A stretch of 64,000 nucleotides of DNA from Lutibacter sp. HS1-25. Lineage in GTDB: Bacteria > Bacteroidota > Bacteroidia > Flavobacteriales > Flavobacteriaceae. The stretch lies in contig NZ_RHLN01000006.1 of the NCBI RefSeq assembly GCF_004121075.1, positions 18,939 through 82,938 on the forward strand, read 5' to 3'. Below are positions 1-9,081 of the stretch, in pieces (the stretch's first letter is position 1; each line of letters opens with the position of its first letter). The translations under genes were made by a program, and so were the position numbers. Below the pieces are notes generated by a model that saw nothing but the letters and a program-made list of their open reading frames with translations, did no database searches and was not told the origin of the DNA.

Positions 1-1032
1 TTAGCTTCAGGAAGTAAATTAGGTGCTCCACTTGGTCACGATTTTTGTTGTATTTCATTGTCCGATTTAATGACACCTTGGAATGTTATTGAAAAAAGAA
101 TTAAAGCTGCTGCTATGGGCGATTTTGTAACCAGTTTGTACAACCCAAAAAGTATCAAGAGACATTGGCAATTGGGTAGGTTGCAAAAAATATTTTTAGA
201 AGAAAGAAGTGCTTCAACACCCGTTGCAATTGTAAAGCAAGTTACGCGTCCAGATGAAAACATTAAAATTACTACGCTTGGCGAATTCAACCCTGAAGAT
301 GTAGATATGTTTAGTTTGGTTATGATTGGCAATTCGCAAACATTTCAATTTAAAAACTATTTGGTAACGCCTCGTGGTTACTTAAATAGAAAGCCACATA
401 CTGGAAAAGAAATTCAGCAAGAAAGCTTTAGAATTGTGACCAATCATATCAAAGATTTAAAGTGTAAAAATCAAGATAAATGGGCAATCACACGTGTAAT
501 TCACACAACAGGTGTTTTAGACGATCATCAGTTTTATAAATCTACTGAAAATGCAATTTCAAACGTACATAATTTCCTTAAAAACGGTGGTGAAATTATT
601 ACCGATGTTACCATGGTAAAAGCTGGTATTACCAAGGCTTTTAGTGCACAATTTGGTACAAATATTCATTGTTATTTAAACGATGAAGATGTACAGGAAT
701 TAGCCATAAAAGAAAACATTACACGTTCTCAGGCAGGAATTAGAAAAGCCATTGAATTGCATCCAAACGCCTTGTACGTAGTTGGAAATGCACCAACGGC
801 TTTGATGGAAATTACAGATGAACTTAGAAATAATACCCATTTTAAACCTGCTTGCGTAATTGGAGCGCCCGTAGGTTTTGTAAATGTAATTGAATCTAAA
901 GAGCAATTGTCACAGGTAAAAAATACCGATTGGGTACTTATTGAAGGAAACAGAGGTGGTAGCAATGTGGCGGCAGCAATTGTAAATGCGGCTTATACTT
1001 TAGAAGAGGCTTCAACTTATTTTGAAGTTTAA
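1..1032 (+). CDS. cobJ-cobH: CobJ-CobH fusion, 5' partial (precorrin-3B C17-methyltransferase / precorrin-8X methylmutase)
   Basis: The frame is open from base 1, so the gene starts upstream of the window; the first in-frame TTG at 58 is not the start. Codons 1-135 match the C-terminal part of a tetrapyrrole methylase of the CobJ/CbiH type (GAPLGHDFC, then SLSDLMTPW, later LVMIGNSQTF). Codons 145-343 are a full CobH/CbiC domain: VIHTT with His168 as the likely catalytic histidine, NAPTAL, GAPVGFVN and RGGSNVAAA. The first half contracts the ring by C17 methylation; the second moves the C11 methyl to C12, giving hydrogenobyrinate or cobyrinate. It is the first visible gene of the B12 operon, 3 bases before bluB. 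Fusion of these two steps is an inference from one uninterrupted frame. Confidence 0.93.
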   Translation, partial: LASGSKLGAPLGHDFCCISLSDLMTPWNVIEKRIKAAAMGDFVTSLYNPKSIKRHWQLGRLQKIFLEERSASTPVAIVKQVTRPDENIKITTLGEFNPEDVDMFSLVMIGNSQTFQFKNYLVTPRGYLNRKPHTGKEIQQESFRIVTNHIKDLKCKNQDKWAITRVIHTTGVLDDHQFYKSTENAISNVHNFLKNGGEIITDVTMVKAGITKAFSAQFGTNIHCYLNDEDVQELAIKENITRSQAGIRKAIELHPNALYVVGNAPTALMEITDELRNNTHFKPACVIGAPVGFVNVIESKEQLSQVKNTDWVLIEGNRGGSNVAAAIVNAAYTLEEASTYFEV

Positions 1033-1035
1033 ACA

Positions 1036-1674
1036 ATGGATAAATTTACTTCAAAAGACATCGCAACCTTAGAAAACATCATTCTTTCCAGAAGAGATGT
1101 TCGTGGTAATAGATTTATTGATAAAGATATTTCAGAAGAAGATCTTGAAAAAATATTGTTTGCAGGTATTAATGCGCCTTCTGTTGGATTTTCACAACCT
1201 TGGGAATTTGTGGTAGTAAAAGATACTGCCATTCGAACTAAAATTAAGCAAAGTTTTATTGAAGAAAATGATAAAGCGGCTAAATTATTTGAAGGTAAAA
1301 AAGGTGATGCTTACACCCTATTGAAATTAGAAGGCATTTCAGAAGCTGCTTTAAATATCGCTGTATTCTACAAACCAGAAGCGCATCCAGTTTTAGGACA
1401 AACGTCTATGAAAGAGGCTGGTGTTTTTAGCGTGGTTTGTGCCATTCAAAATATGTGGTTAATGGCAAGAGCTTTGGGTGTTGGACTTGGTTGGGTTAGT
1501 ATTTTGGACCCTAACAAAGTGAAAAGCATTTTAAATGCACCAGGCAACCGACAATTAATTGGCTATTTGTGTTTAGGACACGTAGATTTTTTTTATGAAA
1601 ATCCTGAGTTGGAGAAATTAAAATGGGAAAAAAGAAAAACCATTGAAGAAGTTTTAATTTACAATCACTATTAA
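1036..1674 (+). CDS. bluB: BluB, 5,6-dimethylbenzimidazole synthase
   Basis: A 212-residue nitroreductase-fold protein. RRDVRGNRF near the N-terminus and NAPSVGFSQPWEFVVV are BluB hallmarks that separate it from ordinary nitroreductases. BluB uses O2 to fragment reduced FMN to 5,6-dimethylbenzimidazole, the lower ligand of B12. Its presence implies that the cell makes true cobalamin under oxic conditions. The ATG follows the CobJ-CobH stop by 3 bases and the gene ends 2 bases before cobL, so all three are probably co-transcribed. Confidence 0.93.
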   Translation: MDKFTSKDIATLENIILSRRDVRGNRFIDKDISEEDLEKILFAGINAPSVGFSQPWEFVVVKDTAIRTKIKQSFIEENDKAAKLFEGKKGDAYTLLKLEGISEAALNIAVFYKPEAHPVLGQTSMKEAGVFSVVCAIQNMWLMARALGVGLGWVSILDPNKVKSILNAPGNRQLIGYLCLGHVDFFYENPELEKLKWEKRKTIEEVLIYNHY

Positions 1675-1676
1675 CA

Positions 1677-2873
1677 ATGAGTCAAAGACAACAAATCGAA
1701 TTTTATTTGGTGGGAATTGGCAATCATTCCACACCAATTATAAATGATGAAGTTTTGTTATTCATACAAAATACCAAGGTTTTTTCTGGCGGAAAAAGAC
1801 ATTACGAATTGGTAAAATCCATGTTACCTGTAAACCATATTTGGATTGAAATTTCTGGACGTATGGATATGGTTCTTCAAAAGTATGGTGAAACTAAAAA
1901 GCCAATTGTAATATTTGCTTCCGGTGACCCTTTCTTTTACGGTTTTGGAAACACATTAAAACGCTATATGCCAGATGCTAAAATGGAATCTTTCCCGTAT
2001 TTCAACAGTATTCAGCGTTTGTGTCAAAAAACAAAAACAGATTATAGTTTGTTGCGATCGGTTTCTGTTCACGGCAGAGATTGGGCTGCATTGAATCAGG
2101 CTTTAATAAACCAAGAACCTTTGATTGGAGTTTTAACCGATAACAAAAAAACACCCGCAGCCATTGCAGCACGTTTGTTAAAATATGGTTTTGACAATTA
2201 TCAAATTACAGTTGGTGAAGAACTTGATGGCGATAATGAGCAAATTAACACCTACAATTTATCGGAGTGTAAATGGTTAAAACACCAAGATCTAAACTGT
2301 GTTTTGTTACAAAGAAAGTTTGTTAAAAATAGTGCTTTTGGAATTTCTGATGATGAATTTATTCCACTTCCAAACAGGGCAAATATGATTACCAAAATGC
2401 CTATTCGATTAAGTACTTTAAACGCTTTGCAATTAAAAAATACGGCTGTTTTTTGGGATATTGGGGCGTGTACAGGTTCTGTAGCTATTGAAGCAAAAAA
2501 ACAATTTCCGCATTTAAACATTACCGCTTTTGAAAAAAGAGAGGAATGCGGCGCCATTATTCAACAAAATAAAGAGCGTTTTTCAACCCCGGGAATTAAC
2601 GTGGTTATAGATGATTTTTTTAATTTAAACTTAACTGATTTCCCAACGCCAGATGTTGTTTTTATTGGTGGTCACGGAAATAGATTGAAAGAAATGATTC
2701 ACACTATCTACCAGTTAAATCCTTCAACAAGATTTGTAACAAACGCCGTAAAAGAAACCACGAGTTCAACTTTTATAAATGAGTTAACAAAACTTAATTA
2801 CACTGTAAATAGTACCAATATTCAGGTAAACGAACACAATAAAATTACAATTCACGCTGCTGTGAAAAATTAG
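1677..2873 (+). CDS. cobL: CobL, precorrin-6Y C5,15-methyltransferase (decarboxylating), CbiE-CbiT fusion
   Basis: 398 residues with two domains. The N-terminal 200 or so residues are a tetrapyrrole methylase of the CbiE type (EFYLVGIGNHS, later VIFASGDPFFYGFG). The C-terminal part is a Rossmann methyltransferase of the CbiT type, with the SAM loop DIGACTGSVAIEA at about residue 261 and an acidic residue in TAFEKREE. The enzyme methylates C5 and C15 and decarboxylates the C12 acetate side chain. Start ATG is 2 bases after the bluB stop. In organisms with split CbiE and CbiT these are separate genes; here the aerobic-type fusion is used. Confidence 0.95.
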   Translation: MSQRQQIEFYLVGIGNHSTPIINDEVLLFIQNTKVFSGGKRHYELVKSMLPVNHIWIEISGRMDMVLQKYGETKKPIVIFASGDPFFYGFGNTLKRYMPDAKMESFPYFNSIQRLCQKTKTDYSLLRSVSVHGRDWAALNQALINQEPLIGVLTDNKKTPAAIAARLLKYGFDNYQITVGEELDGDNEQINTYNLSECKWLKHQDLNCVLLQRKFVKNSAFGISDDEFIPLPNRANMITKMPIRLSTLNALQLKNTAVFWDIGACTGSVAIEAKKQFPHLNITAFEKREECGAIIQQNKERFSTPGINVVIDDFFNLNLTDFPTPDVVFIGGHGNRLKEMIHTIYQLNPSTRFVTNAVKETTSSTFINELTKLNYTVNSTNIQVNEHNKITIHAAVKN

Positions 2874-2878
2874 ATAAC

Positions 2879-4720
2879 ATGAAAAAAATAAGCATTATAG
2901 CAATAACGGATAAAGGGATTGAACAAGCCTTAGTTTTACAAAAACAATTTCCAAAATCATTGATCATTACAACCCGAAAATCGGACAACGAAAATGTATC
3001 AGTCGTTGGTTCAATTTCAGATTATTTGGCAGACAATTTTTCAAAAATTGATGGCATTTGTTTTATCAGCGCCTTAGGAATTTGTGTGCGCACAATTGCA
3101 CCATTTTTAAATGATAAGTACAAAGATCCAGCAGTTATTTGTGTGGATGAATTGGGCTTAAATGTGCAGTCGGTAATAAGCGGACATACGGGTGGAGCGA
3201 ACGATTTTGCACTAAAAGTAGCTCAATTATTAGGTGGAAACCCAATTATTTCAACATCAAGTGATGTACAACAAATTTGGGGGTTGGATACGCTTGGAAA
3301 ACAATTTAATTGGAAAACGGAAAGCTCTTCAACTTTAAACGAACTAATGGCATTGTTTGTAAACAACAAGCCTACTGCTTTATTGTTAGCTGTAAAAGAT
3401 GCTGGAACTGAGTTTTTAGAAAAAAGTGTTCCTGATTTTGTAACCGTATTTTACAACGAAAATGAGATTGATTTTTCGCAATTTGAATTGTTGATTGCAG
3501 TTACTTACAAAACAATTTCAACTGCAATTCCTGTGTTGTATTATGTACCTAAAGTATTATCTGTTGGTTCTGGTTGTTCAAAAAGCTTGGATGAACGTTT
3601 ATTTGATGCAACTTTTAAAGCAAAATTTGAAGCAACAGGATTGCTATTTTCAGCCATTGAAAAATTAGGATCTATTGATATAAAAGGACAACAAAGTGCT
3701 TATTTAGATTGGAGTAAAAACAACAACATTCCTTTTAAAACTTTTACTTCAAAAGAAATTGATACCGTAAATGTGCCAAATCCAAGTGCTATGGTACAGC
3801 AAAAAATTGGTGTTGATGGTGTTTCAGAATCTACTGCTATGTTACTTTCAAATACCAAAACATTATTGGTTGAAAAACAAAAAATTATTCTTGAAAACAA
3901 CGAGAAATTCACTTTTGCAGTTGCGTTGAATTCAAAAGTAGAACGCAAAGCACAAATAGCCATTATTGGAGCTGGCCCTGGTGATGAAGAATTGATTACG
4001 GTTAAAGGAAAACAATACTTAGAAAAAGCCGATTGTGTGTTGTATGCAGGGAGTTTAATTCCTGAAGAAATGACCAATTGGTGTAAAAAAGGTGCTGTGG
4101 TTCGTAATTCGGCCACTATGACTTTAGAAGAGCAAGTTGCGTTAATGCAAGAACATTATTTAAAAGGAAACTCCATTGTGCGTTTACAATGTGGTGATCC
4201 TTCTATTTATGGAGCTATTCAAGAGCAAATGACCATTTTTGATGAGTTGGGAATGGATTATTTTATTGTTCCGGGCATCTCTTCATTTAGCGCAGCTGCG
4301 GCAGCATTGAAATCGGAGTTTACAATTCCTGAAGTGGTACAATCCATTATTTTAACGCGCGGAGAAGGTAAAACACCCTTACCTGCAACTGAAAAATTGG
4401 TTGAAATGGCAAAACACAAAGCAACCATGTGTTTGTTTTTAAGTGTTGGAATTGCTGAAAAAGTTCAAAATCAATTATTAGAACATTATGATGCTACAAC
4501 ACCAGTTGCTGTAATGTACAGATTGACTTGGAAAGACGAAGAAATTTACCAAGGAAAATTAGAGAATTTAGCTCAAATAGTAAAGGATAGTAAAAAATCG
4601 AGAACTGTTTTAATTATTGTAGGTGAAGCTATTGGAGCACGAAAAAACAGATCGCAATTGTACAGTCCGGAGTGGAAACACATTTTTAGAACGAATAAGA
4701 AATTTGTTTTAAGTGAGTAG
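2879..4720 (+). CDS. cbiG-cobM: CbiG-CobM fusion (cobalt-precorrin-5A hydrolase / precorrin-4 C11-methyltransferase)
   Basis: 613 residues. The N-terminal half is CbiG: CISALGICVRTIAP and the SGHTGGAND motif near residue 100, with the CbiG C-terminal region following (VLSVGSGCSK). From about residue 358 a CobM/CbiF methylase begins (IAIIGAGPGDEELITVKG, LYAGSLIP, RLQCGDPSIYGA, VPGISSFSAAAAAL). CobM methylates C11 and CbiG opens the resulting ring-A lactone and releases a two-carbon fragment, so the fusion joins consecutive steps. CbiG is normally linked to the early-cobalt route. It is 5 bases after cobL; a 116-base repeat-bearing gap follows. Confidence 0.94.
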   Translation: MKKISIIAITDKGIEQALVLQKQFPKSLIITTRKSDNENVSVVGSISDYLADNFSKIDGICFISALGICVRTIAPFLNDKYKDPAVICVDELGLNVQSVISGHTGGANDFALKVAQLLGGNPIISTSSDVQQIWGLDTLGKQFNWKTESSSTLNELMALFVNNKPTALLLAVKDAGTEFLEKSVPDFVTVFYNENEIDFSQFELLIAVTYKTISTAIPVLYYVPKVLSVGSGCSKSLDERLFDATFKAKFEATGLLFSAIEKLGSIDIKGQQSAYLDWSKNNNIPFKTFTSKEIDTVNVPNPSAMVQQKIGVDGVSESTAMLLSNTKTLLVEKQKIILENNEKFTFAVALNSKVERKAQIAIIGAGPGDEELITVKGKQYLEKADCVLYAGSLIPEEMTNWCKKGAVVRNSATMTLEEQVALMQEHYLKGNSIVRLQCGDPSIYGAIQEQMTIFDELGMDYFIVPGISSFSAAAAALKSEFTIPEVVQSIILTRGEGKTPLPATEKLVEMAKHKATMCLFLSVGIAEKVQNQLLEHYDATTPVAVMYRLTWKDEEIYQGKLENLAQIVKDSKKSRTVLIIVGEAIGARKNRSQLYSPEWKHIFRTNKKFVLSE

Positions 4721-4728
4721 ATAGAGAA

Positions 4729-4811
4729 GAGAGAAACACTTCGACAAGCTCAGTGTGACAATTTTGGAAGAGAGAAAGAAACGCAATTCAACAAGCTCAG
4801 TGTGACAATTT
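4729..4811. repeat. Two tandem copies of an interspersed flavobacterial repeat
   Basis: Two 25-base units at 4740-4764 and 4787-4811 differ at one base and share the core ACAAGCTCAGTGTGACA; each is preceded by a purine-rich GAAGAGAGAAA stretch, giving a tandem of about 45-base units. The core resembles a short repeat I know as scattered through many Flavobacteriaceae genomes between genes. It fills the only sizeable gap inside the cob operon, between cbiG-cobM and cobK. The copies are direct, not inverted, so a simple terminator hairpin is not formed. Confidence 0.8.
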
Positions 4812-4836
4812 AGATAAATAAAAAAAAACGATTGAC

Positions 4837-5598
4837 ATGATATTGGTTTTTGGAGGAACAACAGAAGGTAAACAAGCAATTGAGGTGTTAGAAGCACTTC
4901 AATTGTCGTATATCTATTCCACAAAAACAGCCATAAATGTTGAATTAGGTAAAAATGGTTTATATCGTTTTGGCGCTTTTTCTGTTGAAGATTTAACTCA
5001 ATTTATTTCAGAAAAAAAGATAACAAGCATTGTTCACGCAGCACATCCTTTTGCTGAAGAATTACATAAAACAATTGATGCGGCAGTCAAAAAAAGTCAA
5101 ATTTCAGTTTATAGATTGCAAAGGGCATATCCTGAGCGATTACAAAATACAATGATTTATTATGTAAATGATTATGATGATGCATTGAATTTATTGAATG
5201 AAAAATTTACTGGAAAAACTTTATTGGGATTAACAGGAGTGCAAACAATTGAGAAGTTTGAAAGTTTTTGGAAAAACAATGAGAGCTATTTTAGAATTTT
5301 AGACCGAGAATCTTCAAAAGAGATTGCCTTCAAATGTAATTTTCCTGAAAATCAATTGATTTTGGGTTATCCAAATACAACAATTGAAGCTGAAATAGCA
5401 CTTTTTCAACAAAAAAAAATTGAAGTGGTTATTACCAAAGAAAGTGGAAATAGCGGTGCATTGTCTGTGAAGATTGATGCAGCAAAACAACTGAATATTC
5501 CAATTATCATCATCAAAAAACCGTTATTACCAGCTTCTTTTCAATTGGTAAATAACAACTATGAATTGTCTCATCTTCTTAAAAATAAGTCAGAATAA
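4837..5598 (+). CDS. cobK: CobK/CbiJ, precorrin-6A reductase
   Basis: 253 residues. The N-terminus MILVFGGTTEG is the nucleotide-binding start typical of precorrin-6A reductases, followed by HAAHPFAEEL and the later LTGVQTIEKF and VITKESGNSGAL segments of the family. The enzyme reduces the macrocycle with NADPH before C1/C5 methylation products go to CobL. The stop overlaps the cbiD start by one base. Whether the substrate is the cobalt-free or the cobalt form cannot be read from the sequence. Confidence 0.9.
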   Translation: MILVFGGTTEGKQAIEVLEALQLSYIYSTKTAINVELGKNGLYRFGAFSVEDLTQFISEKKITSIVHAAHPFAEELHKTIDAAVKKSQISVYRLQRAYPERLQNTMIYYVNDYDDALNLLNEKFTGKTLLGLTGVQTIEKFESFWKNNESYFRILDRESSKEIAFKCNFPENQLILGYPNTTIEAEIALFQQKKIEVVITKESGNSGALSVKIDAAKQLNIPIIIIKKPLLPASFQLVNNNYELSHLLKNKSE

Positions 5599-6689
5599 TG
5601 GGATTGGTAAAAGTACCTAACGGACCTTTAAAAGATGGTTTTACAACCGGAACTTCTGCTACGGCAGCTGTTAAAGCAGCGTTGGTTTCTATTATTCAAC
5701 AAAAAAAACAAACGAAAGTCAACGTTCATTTACCCATTGATAAAATATTGGAAATACCCATTTACACCAATCAATTTACAAGCAATTGGGCAAAATGCAG
5801 TGTTATAAAAGATGCTGGTGACGATCCTGACGTTACAAATGGCGCTGAAGTTGGCTGTGAAATTCAGCTAACAGAAAGCAAAGAAATTATGTTTATTGGT
5901 GGTGAAGGTGTTGGTACAGTTACATTGCCAGGTTTACAATTGGCAGTGGGCGAACCTGCGATCAATCCTGTTCCAAGAAAAATGATGACAAGCGCTGTTC
6001 AAAAGTTGCTACACGACTTTCAATTAGAATGTGGTTTGGTGATTTCAATTTTTGTAACCAACGGAAAAATATTGGCAAAACGCACCTTAAATGAACGTGT
6101 CGGAATTTTAAACGGTTTATCCATTTTAGGCACATCGGGCATTGTAAAACCTTATTCATCTTCATCCTATATTGCAAGTATTGAGCAAGGAATTGATGTT
6201 GCTGTGGCAAATGGCATTGATGAAGTGGTTATTAATTCGGGAGCGAGAAGTGAAAAATATTTACGGCAATTGTTCCCAAATTTAAAGGAGCAATCTTTTA
6301 TTCATTTTGGAAACTGGATTGGAGAAACTTTGCAAAAAATAAGCACTTCAAAAATAAAAAAAGTAACCATAGGCATTATGCTTGGGAAAGCGGTGAAATT
6401 GGCTTACGGAAAAACCGATACGCACAGTTGTATTTCGAGTTGGAACAAAGAATTTATTGTGAGTATTGCTAAACAATGTGGCTATGATACTGAAATAAGC
6501 GAGCAAATTTTAGACTTGAATATGGCCGGAAGATTAACAGAGATTTTCCCATTCAATAGTGATGAAAAGTTTTATCAAAAGTTATTGGAAGCGTGTTATT
6601 TCCAAAGTAAAGAGATTATTAATAACGCAACGCTAGATATGTACTTGATTGGTATGAATGGTGCGTTTATTAAATATAAAAAAATATGA
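5598..6689 (+). CDS. cbiD: CbiD, cobalt-precorrin-5B C1-methyltransferase
   Basis: 363 residues. DGFTTGTSATAAVKAAL at the N-terminus is the CbiD signature, with KDAGDDPDVTNG and GGEGVGTVTLPGL following. CbiD catalyses C1 methylation and deacylation in the anaerobic-type route, where CobF does it in the aerobic route. The ATG overlaps the cobK stop by one base, and the stop overlaps the next ATG (ATGA), so translation is probably coupled. No cobF is present in the window. Confidence 0.94.
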   Translation: MGLVKVPNGPLKDGFTTGTSATAAVKAALVSIIQQKKQTKVNVHLPIDKILEIPIYTNQFTSNWAKCSVIKDAGDDPDVTNGAEVGCEIQLTESKEIMFIGGEGVGTVTLPGLQLAVGEPAINPVPRKMMTSAVQKLLHDFQLECGLVISIFVTNGKILAKRTLNERVGILNGLSILGTSGIVKPYSSSSYIASIEQGIDVAVANGIDEVVINSGARSEKYLRQLFPNLKEQSFIHFGNWIGETLQKISTSKIKKVTIGIMLGKAVKLAYGKTDTHSCISSWNKEFIVSIAKQCGYDTEISEQILDLNMAGRLTEIFPFNSDEKFYQKLLEACYFQSKEIINNATLDMYLIGMNGAFIKYKKI

Positions 6690-7402
6690 GTATAGTTAGT
6701 TTAGTCAGGCCTTTAATGGCGGGCGTTTTACATTCCTTTGAACCTGATCACGTTACGGCAATTTCAGTATTAGCCACTGAAAATGCCATAAAAAAGGAAA
6801 AAACATCTTTTAAAATGGTTATAAAAGCATCGCAATGGGCTTTGGGTCATTCGTTGACTTTATTGCTTTTTGGTGTTGTAGCATTGCTATTTAAATCGTC
6901 TTTAAGTCTTTTTGTTCACGGAATTTCTTATTGGGCAGAAGTTTCTGTGGGACCTATTATGATTTGGTTAGGCGTTACTGCAATCAAACGAAATCATAAA
7001 ATAAAAGAGATGATTCAAAAACATAAAGAAATTGAAGAACACGATCATTTAGATTCAAATTTAATTCATTTACACGGTAAAGGTGGCGAAGAAATAGCCA
7101 TGAACCCAATGAACAAATCGTTTTGGGTGGGAATGTTGCACGGTTTGGCAGGTACTGGTGGCGCTTTAACCTCAGCATTGGTAATTAGTGCCGCAACTAT
7201 TGGCGATGCTCTCATTGTTTTATTGGTTGAATGTGTGGGAATTATTATTGCAATGGGTATTTATAGTTATTCACTTATTTCTGTTATGAGTCGTTTTATT
7301 GAAAAAAACTTGTCCATTTTTAAATGGATGAATGGTATCGCTGGTTTGGCTTCAATTTTTATTGGTACCTACTGGATTTATAATACAATTTCAGCATTAT
7401 GA
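6686..7402 (+). CDS. NicO/UreH-like metal permease, probable cobalt or nickel transporter
   Basis: 238 residues with about six hydrophobic segments. GVLHSFEPDHVTA near residue 13 and GMLHGLAGTGGAL near residue 155 form the paired histidine motifs of the NicO/UreH-type transporters. A His-containing loop (EEHDHLDSNLIHLHG) lies between the halves. Its ATG overlaps the cbiD stop and its stop overlaps the chelatase ATG, both as ATGA, which ties it to the B12 pathway. Cobalt as substrate is inferred from context; the same family also moves nickel, and a complete CbiMNQO importer lies downstream. Confidence 0.72.
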   Translation: MSIVSLVRPLMAGVLHSFEPDHVTAISVLATENAIKKEKTSFKMVIKASQWALGHSLTLLLFGVVALLFKSSLSLFVHGISYWAEVSVGPIMIWLGVTAIKRNHKIKEMIQKHKEIEEHDHLDSNLIHLHGKGGEEIAMNPMNKSFWVGMLHGLAGTGGALTSALVISAATIGDALIVLLVECVGIIIAMGIYSYSLISVMSRFIEKNLSIFKWMNGIAGLASIFIGTYWIYNTISAL

Positions 7403-9081
7403 AAACATTAAAAAATACGTTTCCGTTTACAGCAATTGTTGGACAAGACGATTTTAAATTGGCGTTGATACTAAATGTTATTGATCCATTATTAGGTGGC
7501 GTTTTGGCGATTGGAGATAAAGGAACTGGTAAAACGACTTTAATTCGTTCTTTGGCTCAATTAATTGATGCTGAAGATGCGTTTCCTTTTGTCAATTTGC
7601 CTATAGGCGTTTCTGAAGATCGAGTTTTGGGACATCTCAATCTGGAAAAATTGATCAATGAAAAGAAAGAGCATTTGCAATTAGGCTTACTAGCAAAAGC
7701 GCATAAAGGCTGTTTGTATATTGATGAAATTAATTTGTTGAATGATTATTTAATGGATGTTTTATTAGATGCATCTGCCACAGGATCGTATCATTTAGAA
7801 AGGGAAGGCATTTCAAAAAAAATTGAAAGTCGCTTTTGTTTAATTGGCTCTATGAATCCAGAAGAAGGCGATTTACGTCCGCAGTTAAAGGATAGATTTG
7901 GACTAAGTGTTGTTGTTAAAACATCGGTTTCTTTAGAAGAAAGAGCTCAAATTATTTCGAACAGATTGCAGTTTGATGATGACCCAAAAGCATTTGTAAC
8001 AATTTATGCTGAAGAGCAAGAAAAAATATACCATCAAATAAAAAATGCTCAAAAACAGCTAAAATTCATTAAAATTGATGAAAATTTATATAAAATAGCC
8101 GCAAATTTGGCTTTGGAAAACAAAGTTGAAGGACATAGAGCCGATATTTTATTGTTGAAAACAGCAAGGGCGTATGCTGCTTATTTAAACGACGCCAAAG
8201 TTGAAGCATTTCACATGCAAAAAATAGCTCATTTTGTGTTGAATCATCGTTCAAATAATGGCGATTTTTCTAAAGAACAAAACAATTCTCAGGAAGAACA
8301 AAAACAACAACAGCAAGAACAAAAAGAAGAAAATTCTTCAAATAGTTCGCAACAAGAACATACGTTTCAATCCATCATTCCTGCCAACGAAAAAAAACAT
8401 TCAAACGGTGTAAATGGTGCTTCAAAAAATGGCGCAAATCACAACAATTATCAGCAGCAAAATCAGTTAAGTGAAAGTCAAACTGCGTTTAAAAATATTG
8501 ACAATAAAAAAACGGTTTCTCAATATTTGGCCACTGATAAATTTGAAATTCAGCATAAATTTCAACAAAGTAAAACACAATTGCATTTGATATTTTTATT
8601 GGATTCGAGCGGGTCTATGTTGAAAGAAAAAGTAGTTGCGTATGCCAAAGGTTTGATAGAAAAATTCGCAAAATCAGAGAGCGGTTTAAAACCTGTGTAC
8701 TCGTTAATTTCATTGTACAACGGCAATGCCGATTTGGTGCAAGAAGCTTCCAAAGATATTGATGATTTATTAGAAAAATTGAAGGCCATTAAAACGGGTG
8801 GAAAAACAAATATCGTCCCTGCTTTTAAGAAAGTTAAAACGTTGACAAACAATTCAAAAGATATCAATTACGAATTAATTATTATTACAGATGGTAAATT
8901 TAATACGGATGCTGAAAATGCTTTTGATGAAGCCGTAATTGCGTGTCAAACCTACTGTAAATCTGTACATCAATTAACCGTTGTAGATGCCGAAAAAGGC
9001 TTGGTAAAATTGAATTTAGCACAAAAATTTGCAACAAAAATTAGAGCGAATTATGAACCTTTAATTATTGAAAATGACTAA
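7399..9081 (+). CDS. Magnesium/cobalt-chelatase AAA+ and VWA subunit in one protein (ChlI-ChlD type), partner of CobN
   Basis: 560 residues. Residues 10-270 are a chelatase-type AAA+ module: Walker A GDKGTGKTT at about 39, Walker B LYIDEINLL at about 110, and SMNPEEGDLRPQLKDRFG. A Gln/Asn/Glu-rich linker runs from about 290 to 380. The C-terminus is a von Willebrand A domain with the MIDAS motif DSSGSM near residue 403 and TDGKFNTD. In the family this motor and adaptor drive metal insertion by a BchH/CobN-type large subunit, here cobN about 3 kb downstream. It replaces separate CobS and CobT, or separate ChlI and ChlD. Confidence 0.88.
   Translation: MKTLKNTFPFTAIVGQDDFKLALILNVIDPLLGGVLAIGDKGTGKTTLIRSLAQLIDAEDAFPFVNLPIGVSEDRVLGHLNLEKLINEKKEHLQLGLLAKAHKGCLYIDEINLLNDYLMDVLLDASATGSYHLEREGISKKIESRFCLIGSMNPEEGDLRPQLKDRFGLSVVVKTSVSLEERAQIISNRLQFDDDPKAFVTIYAEEQEKIYHQIKNAQKQLKFIKIDENLYKIAANLALENKVEGHRADILLLKTARAYAAYLNDAKVEAFHMQKIAHFVLNHRSNNGDFSKEQNNSQEEQKQQQQEQKEENSSNSSQQEHTFQSIIPANEKKHSNGVNGASKNGANHNNYQQQNQLSESQTAFKNIDNKKTVSQYLATDKFEIQHKFQQSKTQLHLIFLLDSSGSMLKEKVVAYAKGLIEKFAKSESGLKPVYSLISLYNGNADLVQEASKDIDDLLEKLKAIKTGGKTNIVPAFKKVKTLTNNSKDINYELIIITDGKFNTDAENAFDEAVIACQTYCKSVHQLTVVDAEKGLVKLNLAQKFATKIRANYEPLIIEND

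Noticed and set aside
58..1032. TTG at 58 as the true start of the first gene
   Set aside because: The frame stays open upstream to base 1 and encodes CobJ sequence, so the gene is cut by the window edge.
4709..4924. Minus-strand frame of 71 residues with TLSLSKC
   Set aside because: It is a translation of the interspersed repeat and overlaps cobK.
8526..8533. GCCACTG, the core of the B12 riboswitch box
   Set aside because: It is inside the chelatase coding region with no other riboswitch parts; any riboswitch of this operon must lie upstream of the window.
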